Part shown: one piece after another, positions 34,337 through 41,798 of the stretch | Layout: every line of letters begins with the position of its first letter | Position numbering within the stretch: position 1 is the first letter of the stretch | NCBI RefSeq assembly: GCF_030158645.1 | Contig: NZ_JAOASO010000092.1 | Span: forward strand, 1-45,095 | Source: Hydrogenophaga sp. | Lineage (GTDB): Bacteria > Pseudomonadota > Gammaproteobacteria > Burkholderiales > Burkholderiaceae_C | Length of the DNA: 45,095 nucleotides | Direction: 5' to 3' | Translations under genes and position numbers: made by a program | The notes under the pieces: model-generated | Told to the model about the DNA's origin: nothing | The model's input: the letters and a program-made list of their open reading frames with translations, nothing else | Databases searched by the model: none

Positions 34337-35306
34337 ATGGGCGCGTGCCGTTCACCGGTTTCAACCGGGCCAGCTGGGTCTTGAGCTGCGGCAGAGCCGC
34401 GAGCATCGCTGCCCGGCCCGCCTCGATCGAGCGCTTGCGCGACGCAAAATCGGCACTGCCCACACCGGTGAGTGCCGGACGCACCACGACATCGGCGGTG
34501 GCGAGTTCGTGCCGGTTGATGCTCTGGCCCATGATGGCAAAGGTCTGCAGCAGCACGCGGATGTTGCCCACCGCCAGATTGCCCTCGGGCGCGCTGGAAA
34601 TGTCCACCGCCAGCACCACCTCGGCCCCCATGTCGCGCGCCTGCTGCACCGGCACGGGTGCCACCAGGCCACCGTCTACATACTCGCGCCCGGCGATGCC
34701 CACCGGGGCAAACAGCCCAGGTACCGCGCTCGACGCGCGCACCGCCTGCGCCACGTCGCCCCGCCGGAACAAGACCCCCTGCCCCGTGCCCAGGTCGGTC
34801 GCCAGCACGCCCAGGGGCAACGCCATGCTTTCGATCGTGCGCCCATCCACCGCCTGGCTCACGTAACGAGCCAGCGCGTCGCCGCGCAACAGGCCTCGGC
34901 CCAGGATAGGCAATGCCCAGTCGGTCAGCGTGACCTCATCCATGCTCATGGCGACCCGCTCCAGTTCGGTGGGGGTTTTGCCACTGGCGTAGAGCGCGGC
35001 GACGAGGCTGCCGGCCGAGGTACCGGCCAGCAAATCGGGGCGGATGCCGTTTTCCTCCAGCACCTGGATCACGCCCACATGGGCGAATCCGCGCGCTGCG
35101 CCGCCACCGAGCGCCAGCCCCAGCCGTGGGGCTCGCATGACCGGCGCCACCCCCATCGGCTGAACCTGTGGCGTCGGCACCGGCGAGACCGCCACCGGCC
35201 CCTGCACGGTGGAACACGCTGTCAGAGCGGTCAGGCAAAAGACAAAGCCCCAAGCCTTGCAATACTTATTGAGAACAATTCGCGTTAGTGTTAGCATCAC
35301 GTGCAT
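34335..35306 (-). CDS. Patatin-like phospholipase lipoprotein
   Basis: The product (323 residues from the ATG at 35306) has a signal with lipobox LTAC, a Pro/Val-rich linker, and a patatin domain with the oxyanion-hole GGGAARGFAHVG, nucleophile GTSAGS and catalytic Asp in VDGGLVAP. Such serine hydrolases cleave acyl chains from lipids; here the protein is likely attached to an envelope membrane. The start is uncertain: ATG codons at 35306 and 35297 both lie upstream of the signal, and neither has a strong ribosome site. The Fur-like box falls within the first codons, so control with the divergent iron gene is possible. Confidence 0.85.
   Translation of the reverse strand: MHVMLTLTRIVLNKYCKAWGFVFCLTALTACSTVQGPVAVSPVPTPQVQPMGVAPVMRAPRLGLALGGGAARGFAHVGVIQVLEENGIRPDLLAGTSAGSLVAALYASGKTPTELERVAMSMDEVTLTDWALPILGRGLLRGDALARYVSQAVDGRTIESMALPLGVLATDLGTGQGVLFRRGDVAQAVRASSAVPGLFAPVGIAGREYVDGGLVAPVPVQQARDMGAEVVLAVDISSAPEGNLAVGNIRVLLQTFAIMGQSINRHELATADVVVRPALTGVGSADFASRKRSIEAGRAAMLAALPQLKTQLARLKPVNGTRP
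35269..35297 (+). promoter_or_regulatory. Promoter with Fur-like box before the iron-binding protein gene
   Basis: TTGAGA (35269-35274) and TAGCAT (35292-35297) are spaced by 17 bases. The 15 bases at 35270-35284, TGAGAAC-A-ATTCGCG, resemble the Fur 7-1-7 consensus as seen in Burkholderiales iron genes and overlap the -35 and spacer. The regulated gene encodes a ferric-iron binding protein, which fits repression by Fur when iron is sufficient. Confidence 0.6.
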
Positions 35307-35380
35307 TATCCGGCAAGCCCTGCAGGCGCCCTGTGAAGCCACCGACCTTGTTTCCTTCATTTCAACTCCCGAGGATCTCC

Positions 35381-36436
35381 ATGACTCCGTTCCGCAAACT
35401 CTCGATTGCCGTGGCCGCCATCGCCGCCACGATCGGCCTGCAAGGACAGGCGCAAGCCCAGGAGAAGGTGCTCAACCTCTACTCCGCACGCCACTACCAG
35501 ACCGACGAGGTGATGTACGACACCTTCACCAAAACAACCGGCATCAAGATCAACCGCGTGGACGCTGACGACGCCGGCATTGTGGCGCGCCTGCGCGCCG
35601 AAGGTGCGGCTTCACCGGCCGACGTGATCCTGCTCGTGGACGCTGCCCGCATGGCTTCGGCCGACAGCCAGGGCCTCTTCCAACCGTTCCAGTCGGCCAA
35701 ACTCGACGCGGCCATTCCCGCCAACCTGCGCGCCACACCCAGCGAAGGCGGCGTGACCTGGACCGGCTTCTCCACCCGCGCCCGCGTGATCGTGTACGAC
35801 CCGATGCGCGTGAAAGCCGCCGATGTGGCGACCTACGAACAACTCGCCGACCCCAAGCTCAAGGGCATGGTCTGCACGCGCTCAGGCTCGCACCCCTACA
35901 ACCTCTCGTTGTTCGCCACGGTGGTCGAGCGACTGGGCGACCAGAAGGGTGAAGCCTGGCTCAAAGGCGTGGTGGACAACATGGCGCGCGCACCCAAGGG
36001 CGGCGACACCGACCAGATCAAAGCCGTGGCCTCCGGCGAATGTGGCGTGGCGCTGAGCAACACGTATTACATCGCCCGTCTCATCAAGTCCGACAAGCCG
36101 GAGGACCGCGCCGTCATGGAGAAAGTGCGCATCGTCTTTCCCAACCAGGCGACCACCGGCACGCACGTGAACATCGCTGGCGCGGCTGTGGCCAAACACG
36201 CCAAGAACCGAGACAACGCGGTGCAGTTCATGGAGTTCCTGGCCAGCCCGTTCGCGCAGGACTACTTTGCCAACGGCAACAACGAGTTCCCGGCCGTCAA
36301 GGGGCTGAAAGTGGCCAACCCGGCCATCAAGGCCATGGGGGGTGACAACTTCAAGGCCGAGACCGTGCCGCTGGGCGTGGTGGCAAAAAACATGACGAAA
36401 GTTCAGCAGATGCTGGACCGCGTTGGCTACAAGTAA
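35381..36436 (+). CDS. Ferric-iron ABC transporter substrate-binding protein (FbpA/FutA-like)
   Basis: The 351-residue protein has a Sec signal (cleavage near residue 26, AQA-QE) and a type 2 periplasmic-binding fold beginning VLNLYSARHYQTDEVMY. The paired tyrosines in SNTYYIARL match the iron-binding tyrosines of FbpA/FutA proteins. It captures Fe3+ in the periplasm. The ATG at 35381 has a GAGGA ribosome site. No permease or ATPase gene follows, so its transporter must be elsewhere. A terminator follows directly. Confidence 0.93.
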   Translation: MTPFRKLSIAVAAIAATIGLQGQAQAQEKVLNLYSARHYQTDEVMYDTFTKTTGIKINRVDADDAGIVARLRAEGAASPADVILLVDAARMASADSQGLFQPFQSAKLDAAIPANLRATPSEGGVTWTGFSTRARVIVYDPMRVKAADVATYEQLADPKLKGMVCTRSGSHPYNLSLFATVVERLGDQKGEAWLKGVVDNMARAPKGGDTDQIKAVASGECGVALSNTYYIARLIKSDKPEDRAVMEKVRIVFPNQATTGTHVNIAGAAVAKHAKNRDNAVQFMEFLASPFAQDYFANGNNEFPAVKGLKVANPAIKAMGGDNFKAETVPLGVVAKNMTKVQQMLDRVGYK

Positions 36437-36454
36437 CCCCCGCCTCTTCAACTC

Positions 36455-36480
36455 AAAGGCCCGCCATCGCGGGCCTTTTT
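36455..36480 (+). terminator. Rho-independent terminator after the iron-binding protein gene
   Basis: A 10-bp perfect stem (AAAGGCCCGC at 36455-36464 and its complement at 36469-36478) with loop CATC ends in five T residues. It lies between two convergent genes. Confidence 0.9.
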
Positions 36481-36490
36481 GCTGGGTGTG

Positions 36491-37396
36491 TCAGTAAATC
36501 CGGGGCACGTGAATTTCGCCGGGCACCTGGTGGCGTCGGTAGCCTTCGTGCCGCACGCGCTCGGGCAGCGTGATGGTGGGGCGCTCCACCTCGCCGTAGG
36601 GCATCTGGTGCAGCAGGTGGTGGATGCAGTTCAGCCGCGCCTTTTTCTTGTCGTCGGCCTGCACCACCCACCACGGTGACTCGGGAATGTGGGTGCGCTC
36701 CAGCATCACTTCTTTCGCCTTGGTGTAGAGCTCCCAGCGACGGCGGCTTTCCAGGTCCATGGGGCTGAGCTTCCACTGTTTGAGTGGATCGTGAATGCGA
36801 CCCAGAAAGCGCAGGTGCTGCTCTTCGTCGGAGATGGAGAACCAGTACTTGATGAGCTGGATGCCCGAGCGCACCAGCATCTTCTCGAACTCGGGCACCG
36901 AGCGGAAGAACTCCTCGTACTGCTCGTCGCTGCAGAAGCCCATGACCCGCTCGACGCCGGCGCGGTTGTACCAGCTGCGGTCAAACAGGACCATCTCGCC
37001 CGCGGCCGGCAAGTGCGCCGCGTAGCGCTGGAAGTACCACTGCGTGCGCTCGCGGTCGTTGGGCGCGGGCAGCGCAGCCACGCGACACACGCGCGGGTTC
37101 AGGCGCTGGGTGATGCGTTTGATCACGCCGCCCTTGCCCGCCGCATCGCGGCCCTCGAAGACGATCACCACCTTGTGCCCGGTGGCCACGACCCAGTCCT
37201 GCAGCTTCACCAGCTCGGCCTGCAAGCGGAACAATTCCCGAAAGTACTGTTGACGTTCGGCCTTGTGCTGCTTCAGGGCCTCGGCGTCCTGCGACTCGTC
37301 GACCCGGTCCTCCATCTCCATTTCCAACTCTTCGTCGTAACCGTCCATCACATCGGTGTGAATGCGGCGCAGCAACTCGTCCTGACTGTCGAACAT
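36491..37396 (-). CDS. ppk2: Polyphosphate kinase 2 family protein
   Basis: PPK2 enzymes move phosphate between polyphosphate and nucleotides. The 301-residue protein has the Walker A motif FEGRDAAGKGG, Walker B VLFDRSWYNRAGVE, and the lid segment around LSPMDLESRRRWELY. The N-terminus is acidic (about residues 18-36). One domain and this length point to the single-domain PPK2 group; nucleotide preference (GDP, ADP or AMP) is not readable. Confidence 0.93.
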   Translation of the reverse strand: MFDSQDELLRRIHTDVMDGYDEELEMEMEDRVDESQDAEALKQHKAERQQYFRELFRLQAELVKLQDWVVATGHKVVIVFEGRDAAGKGGVIKRITQRLNPRVCRVAALPAPNDRERTQWYFQRYAAHLPAAGEMVLFDRSWYNRAGVERVMGFCSDEQYEEFFRSVPEFEKMLVRSGIQLIKYWFSISDEEQHLRFLGRIHDPLKQWKLSPMDLESRRRWELYTKAKEVMLERTHIPESPWWVVQADDKKKARLNCIHHLLHQMPYGEVERPTITLPERVRHEGYRRHQVPGEIHVPRIY

Positions 37397-37483
37397 GGGG
37401 AGACTCCGGAGGGCAAAGCCTTCAGACTATGCCCGGACGGTGACAGCCCCGTGACGACGCGCTGCCGCATAATCGCCCACTGA

Positions 37484-37505
37484 TTGACGTTTACGTCAAC
37501 GTCAA
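37484..37505 (+). promoter_or_regulatory. LiuR-like palindrome before the SDR gene
   Basis: TTGACG-TTTA-CGTCAA (37484-37499) is a perfect 6-bp-arm palindrome, followed directly by another CGTCAA. This resembles the site of the MerR-family regulator LiuR, which controls branched-chain amino acid and fatty acid breakdown. A CATAAT box (37468-37473) lies 10 bases upstream, so bound protein would cover the transcription start. The regulator assignment is inferred from memory of the motif. Confidence 0.5.
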
Positions 37506-37533
37506 ACACCCCCTCACCTCACAGGAGCACACC

Positions 37534-38292
37534 ATGGACATTCAAGGCAAGGTATTCATCGTCACCGGCGGCGCATCGGGTCTGGGCGAAGGCACGGCGC
37601 GCATGCTGGCGGCCAACGGCGGCAAAGTCGTCATTGCCGACATGCAGGTGGAGAAAGGCGAAGCCGTGGCCCAAGCGATCGGTGGCGCCTTCGTGAAGTG
37701 TGATGTGAGCAGCGAAGCCGACGGCCAGGCCGTGGTGGCGCAAGCCTTGTCCATGGGCAAACTCATGGGCCTGGTGAACTGCGCGGGCATCGCGCCCGCC
37801 GAAAAGACCGTGGGCAAGAACGGCGCGCACAACCTGGGCGTGTACACCAAGACCATCATGGTCAACCTGGTGGGCAGCTTCAACATGATCCGTCTCGCGG
37901 CCGACGCCATGTGCAAGAACGAGCCCGAGTCCACGGGCGAACGCGGCGTGATGATCAGCACCGCCAGCGTGGCCGCCTACGACGGCCAGATCGGCCAGGC
38001 GGCCTACGCGGCGAGCAAGGGTGGCATCGTCGGCATGACGCTGCCGATCGCGCGCGACCTCTCGCGCAACGGCATCCGCAACATGACGATTGCCCCCGGC
38101 ATTTTCGGCACGCCCATGTTGTTCGGCATGCCACAGGAGGTGCAGGACGCGCTGGCCGCCAGCGTGCCTTTCCCCAGCCGCCTGGGCACGCCCGCCGACT
38201 ACGCCAAGCTGGCCAAGCACATCATTGAGAACGACATGCTCAATGGCGAGGTGATCCGCCTCGACGGCGCCATCCGCCTGGCGCCGCGCTGA
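37534..38292 (+). CDS. SDR-family 3-hydroxyacyl-CoA dehydrogenase type II-like
   Basis: The 252-residue protein is a classical short-chain dehydrogenase: TGGASGLG at 11-18, NCAG at 82-85, S145, and Y158-x3-K162. The sequence resembles type II 3-hydroxyacyl-CoA dehydrogenases (HSD17B10-like), which act in branched-chain and short-chain acyl-CoA oxidation with NAD+; the C-terminal GEVIRLDGAIRLAPR is typical. The LiuR-like operator upstream supports a role in acyl-CoA breakdown. An AGGAG ribosome site precedes the ATG. Confidence 0.88.
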   Translation: MDIQGKVFIVTGGASGLGEGTARMLAANGGKVVIADMQVEKGEAVAQAIGGAFVKCDVSSEADGQAVVAQALSMGKLMGLVNCAGIAPAEKTVGKNGAHNLGVYTKTIMVNLVGSFNMIRLAADAMCKNEPESTGERGVMISTASVAAYDGQIGQAAYAASKGGIVGMTLPIARDLSRNGIRNMTIAPGIFGTPMLFGMPQEVQDALAASVPFPSRLGTPADYAKLAKHIIENDMLNGEVIRLDGAIRLAPR

Positions 38293-38309
38293 TTGCGAAA
38301 GGTCCGCGC

Positions 38310-40100
38310 GTGAAAGGCCTGAAGCACCTGCTCGCCGGGCTGGGTGTGGGGCTGCTGGGTGCCTGCGCCGCACCGCCGGGGCTGGTGCAGCCAGAAGCCG
38401 CATCGGGCTTCACCGCCAAACCCGGCTGGACCTTCCAGCGCCAGGCGGTGGCCGCTGCCAACCCGCTGGCCACCGAAGCGGGCGCGGAGATTTTGCGTGC
38501 CGGCGGCAGCGCGGTGGACGCAGCGATCGCGGTGCAGATGGTGCTCACGCTGGTGGAGCCGCAGTCCAGCGGCATTGGGGGCGGGGCCTTTTTGCTGCAC
38601 CACGACGGGCGCAAGCTGCAGGCGTTTGACGGCCGGGAAACCGCGCCAGCGGCGGTTGGCGAGAAGCTGTTTTTGAACGCGCAGGATGAACCCCTGCCCT
38701 TCGCCACGGCGGTGAACAGCGGTCGTTCCGTGGGTGTCCCCGGCGCGGTGATGATGCTGGCCCTGGCGCACCGCCAACACGGCAAGTTGTCCTGGGCGCG
38801 GTTGTTCGATCCCGCCATCCAGCTCGCCGAAGAAGGTTTCCCGATCAGCCCGCGCCTGCACACGCTGCTGGCGGCCGACGTGGCGCTCAAATCCGACCCG
38901 GTGGCCGCCGCCTACTTCTACCGTGCCGATGGCCAGCCCCACCCCGTGGGCCATGTGCTGCGCAACCCCGAGCTGGCGCAGGTGCTGCGCAACATCGCTG
39001 CGGCGGGTCCCAGCGCCTTGCACGAAGGCCCGGTAGCGCGCGCCATCGTGAACAAGGTGCGCCAGCACCCCGCCCTGCCCGGCGCGCTCACCCTTGAAGA
39101 CCTGAAGCGATACCAGCCGCGCGAACGCGAGGCGCTCTGCTTTGATCACACGGCCGCACTGCGTGCGCTGCGCATCTGCGGTTTTCCGCCGCCCAGCTCG
39201 GGTGCCATCGCCATCGGTCAGACCTTGGGCTTGCTCGCGCGCACGCTTCAGGCATCGGCGCCACTGGTCAACGATCTGCCGTCGTCCGACTGGCTGCACA
39301 GCTACAACGAGGCGTCGCGGCTGGCGATGGCCGACCGCGCCCAATACCTGGCCGACCCGGACTTCGTGGCGTCCCCCGCAGGAAGTTGGTCAAGCCTTCT
39401 GGATGCGCGCTACCTCGACGATCGCGCGCGCCTCATCGGCCCGACCCGAATGCCCCAGTCCCCCGCTGGCCAACCGGGCGGCGTGCAGAGCGGTTGGGCA
39501 CCCATGCCCGAGCAGCCCGAGCACGGCACCAGCCACATCAGCATCGTGGACGGTTTCGGCAACGCGCTGGCCATGACCACCACCATCGAATCGGCCTTCG
39601 GATCGCGCCTCATGGTCAGCACCGACCCGGGGCGGCCCGGCGGCTTCCTGCTCAACAACGAACTCACCGACTTCAGCTTCGCGCCGCGCGATGCCCGAGG
39701 CCAACCGGTGGCGAACCGGGTCGAGCCCGGCAAGCGCCCGCGCTCGTCGATGTCGCCCACGCTGGTGTTCGACAAGAGCACCGGCGAGCTGCTCATGAGC
39801 ACCGGCAGCCCGGGCGGCGCGTTCATCGTTCACTACACGGCCAAGGTGCTGCACGGCGTGCTGCAGTGGGGCTTGTCGCCGCAGGCCGCTGTGGACCTGC
39901 CCAACTTCGGCACGCTCGGCGGGCCGCTGGTTCTGGAGCAAGGGCGCTTCCCGCTGGCGACGGTGCAAGCGCTGCAGCAACGCGGCCACACCGTGCAGCA
40001 GGGCGAACTCACGAGCGGCGCGCAAGCCCTGGTGCGCAGCGGCGGCGCGTGGCTGGGCGGCGCCGACCCGCGGCGCGAGGGCATCGTCGCGGGCGACTAG
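38310..40100 (+). CDS. ggt: Gamma-glutamyltransferase lipoprotein
   Basis: This 596-residue enzyme cleaves gamma-glutamyl bonds of glutathione and transfers the glutamyl group. The protein matures by self-cleavage; T407 in EHGTSHISIVD is the likely nucleophile. Other family motifs are SSGIGGGAFLLHH and RPRSSMSPTLVF. The signal ends in lipobox LGAC (C19), so it is probably a membrane-anchored periplasmic lipoprotein. The start is GTG at 38310, 17 bases after the SDR stop, so the two may be cotranscribed. The TAG stop shares bases with the stop of the convergent acyl-CoA ligase. Confidence 0.93.
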   Translation: MKGLKHLLAGLGVGLLGACAAPPGLVQPEAASGFTAKPGWTFQRQAVAAANPLATEAGAEILRAGGSAVDAAIAVQMVLTLVEPQSSGIGGGAFLLHHDGRKLQAFDGRETAPAAVGEKLFLNAQDEPLPFATAVNSGRSVGVPGAVMMLALAHRQHGKLSWARLFDPAIQLAEEGFPISPRLHTLLAADVALKSDPVAAAYFYRADGQPHPVGHVLRNPELAQVLRNIAAAGPSALHEGPVARAIVNKVRQHPALPGALTLEDLKRYQPREREALCFDHTAALRALRICGFPPPSSGAIAIGQTLGLLARTLQASAPLVNDLPSSDWLHSYNEASRLAMADRAQYLADPDFVASPAGSWSSLLDARYLDDRARLIGPTRMPQSPAGQPGGVQSGWAPMPEQPEHGTSHISIVDGFGNALAMTTTIESAFGSRLMVSTDPGRPGGFLLNNELTDFSFAPRDARGQPVANRVEPGKRPRSSMSPTLVFDKSTGELLMSTGSPGGAFIVHYTAKVLHGVLQWGLSPQAAVDLPNFGTLGGPLVLEQGRFPLATVQALQQRGHTVQQGELTSGAQALVRSGGAWLGGADPRREGIVAGD

Positions 40101-41743
40101 ACGTCGATGGCGGCGGCCGAGCCCGCCAGCTTGCGCAATTCGAACTTCTGGATCTTCCCCGTGCTGGTCTTGGGCAGTTCGCCAAACACCACCGCACGGG
40201 GCACCTTGAAGCCGGCGAGGTGTTGCTTGCAATGCGCCACGATGGCCTCGGCCGTGGTGTCGGCCCCAGCCTTGAGTTCAATGAAGGCACACGGCGTCTC
40301 GCCCCACTTCGCGTCGGCCTTGGCCACCACCGCGGCGGCCAGCACGGCGGGGTGCCGGTACAGCACGTCCTCCACCTCGATCGACGAAATGTTCTCGCCG
40401 CCCGAAATGATGATGTCCTTGCTGCGGTCCTTGATCTTGAAATAGCCGTCGGCGTACTGCACCGCGAGGTCGCCGCTGTGGAACCAGCCGCCCGCAAACG
40501 CCTCGGCGGTGGCCTTCGGGTTCTTCAGATAGCCCTTCATCGCGATGTTGCCCTTGAACATGATCTCGCCCATGGTCTCGCCGTCCTGCGGCACGGGCAG
40601 CATGGTCTCCGGGTCGAGCACGCGCACGTCGCGCTGCAGGTGGTAACGCACACCCTGGCGCGCGTTGAGGCGCGCGCGTTCACCGATCTCCAGTGAGTCC
40701 CAGGCTTCGTGTTTCGCACACACCGTGGCCGGGCCGTACACCTCGGTCAGACCGTACACGTGCGTGAGGTCGAAGCCCATCTGCTCCATGCCTTCGATCA
40801 TCGACGCCGGCGGCGCCGCGCCCGCCACCATGGCCTTCACGCCCGCGGGCAGCCCCACCTTCATGGCGGGGGATGAATTGACCAGCAGGCCGTGCACGAT
40901 GGGTGCGCCGCAGTAATGCGTCACGCCGTGGTTGCGCATGGCGTCAAAGATCGCCTGCGCTTCCACGCGGCGCAGGCACACGTTCACACCCGCGCGAGCC
41001 GCCACGGTCCAGGGAAAACACCAGCCATTGCAGTGAAACATGGGCAGCGTCCACAGGTACACCGCGTGCTTGGGCATGTCCCACTCCATCACGTTGGAGA
41101 CCGCGTTCATCGCGGCGCCCCGGTGGTGGTAGACCACGCCCTTGGGGTTGCCGGTGGTGCCACTGGTGTAGTTCAGCGCGATCGCGTCCCACTCGTCGGC
41201 CGGCAGGCTCCAGGCAAAGGCCGGGTCGCCACCGGCCAGGAACTCTTCGTAAGTGCCGCTGCCAATGCGCTCGGTGGTGCCGGTGAACATGGAGTCTTCC
41301 ACATCGATCACCAGCAGCGGCGTGCCCGCCTGTCGCAGCGCCAGCGCCTTCTTCAGCGTGGGTGAGAACTCCGGGTCCACGATCACCACCTTGGCCTCGC
41401 CGTGGTCGAGCATGAAGGCGATGGCCTCCGGGTCCAGCCGGGTGTTGAGTGCGTTGAGCACCGCCCCGGCCATGGGCACACCGAAATGCGCCTCCACCAT
41501 CGGCGGTGTGTTGGGGAGCATCACCGCCACCGTGTCGTTCTTGCCGATGCCCGCGCGCTGCAAGGCACTGGCCAGGCGCCGGCAGCGGGCGTAGGTCTCG
41601 CCCCAGGTCTGGCGCAGCTCGCCATGCACCACCGCCAGCCGGTCGGGGTAGACCTCGGCGGTTCGCTCGATGAACGACAGCGGTGAGAAAGGCGCGAAGT
41701 TGGCCTCGGTGCGCGGGAGGTCCCGGTCGAAGATGCTGGTCAT
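40097..41743 (-). CDS. Acyl-CoA synthetase (AMP-forming, medium/long-chain type)
   Basis: The 548-residue protein belongs to the ANL superfamily, with the P-loop-like motif YTSGTTGNPKG, the YGLTEVYGP segment, GWFHSGDLAV and the C-terminal lysine in KTSTGKIQK. It joins a carboxylic acid to CoA with ATP; chain preference is unclear. The ATG at 41743 has an AGGAG ribosome site. It is divergent from dnaG. Confidence 0.92.
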   Translation of the reverse strand: MTSIFDRDLPRTEANFAPFSPLSFIERTAEVYPDRLAVVHGELRQTWGETYARCRRLASALQRAGIGKNDTVAVMLPNTPPMVEAHFGVPMAGAVLNALNTRLDPEAIAFMLDHGEAKVVIVDPEFSPTLKKALALRQAGTPLLVIDVEDSMFTGTTERIGSGTYEEFLAGGDPAFAWSLPADEWDAIALNYTSGTTGNPKGVVYHHRGAAMNAVSNVMEWDMPKHAVYLWTLPMFHCNGWCFPWTVAARAGVNVCLRRVEAQAIFDAMRNHGVTHYCGAPIVHGLLVNSSPAMKVGLPAGVKAMVAGAAPPASMIEGMEQMGFDLTHVYGLTEVYGPATVCAKHEAWDSLEIGERARLNARQGVRYHLQRDVRVLDPETMLPVPQDGETMGEIMFKGNIAMKGYLKNPKATAEAFAGGWFHSGDLAVQYADGYFKIKDRSKDIIISGGENISSIEVEDVLYRHPAVLAAAVVAKADAKWGETPCAFIELKAGADTTAEAIVAHCKQHLAGFKVPRAVVFGELPKTSTGKIQKFELRKLAGSAAAIDV

Positions 41744-41798
41744 GGCGGTTGTCTCCTGGTGGGAATGGCTCTTTGGGCCTGTGCGAGAGAATACCCCC

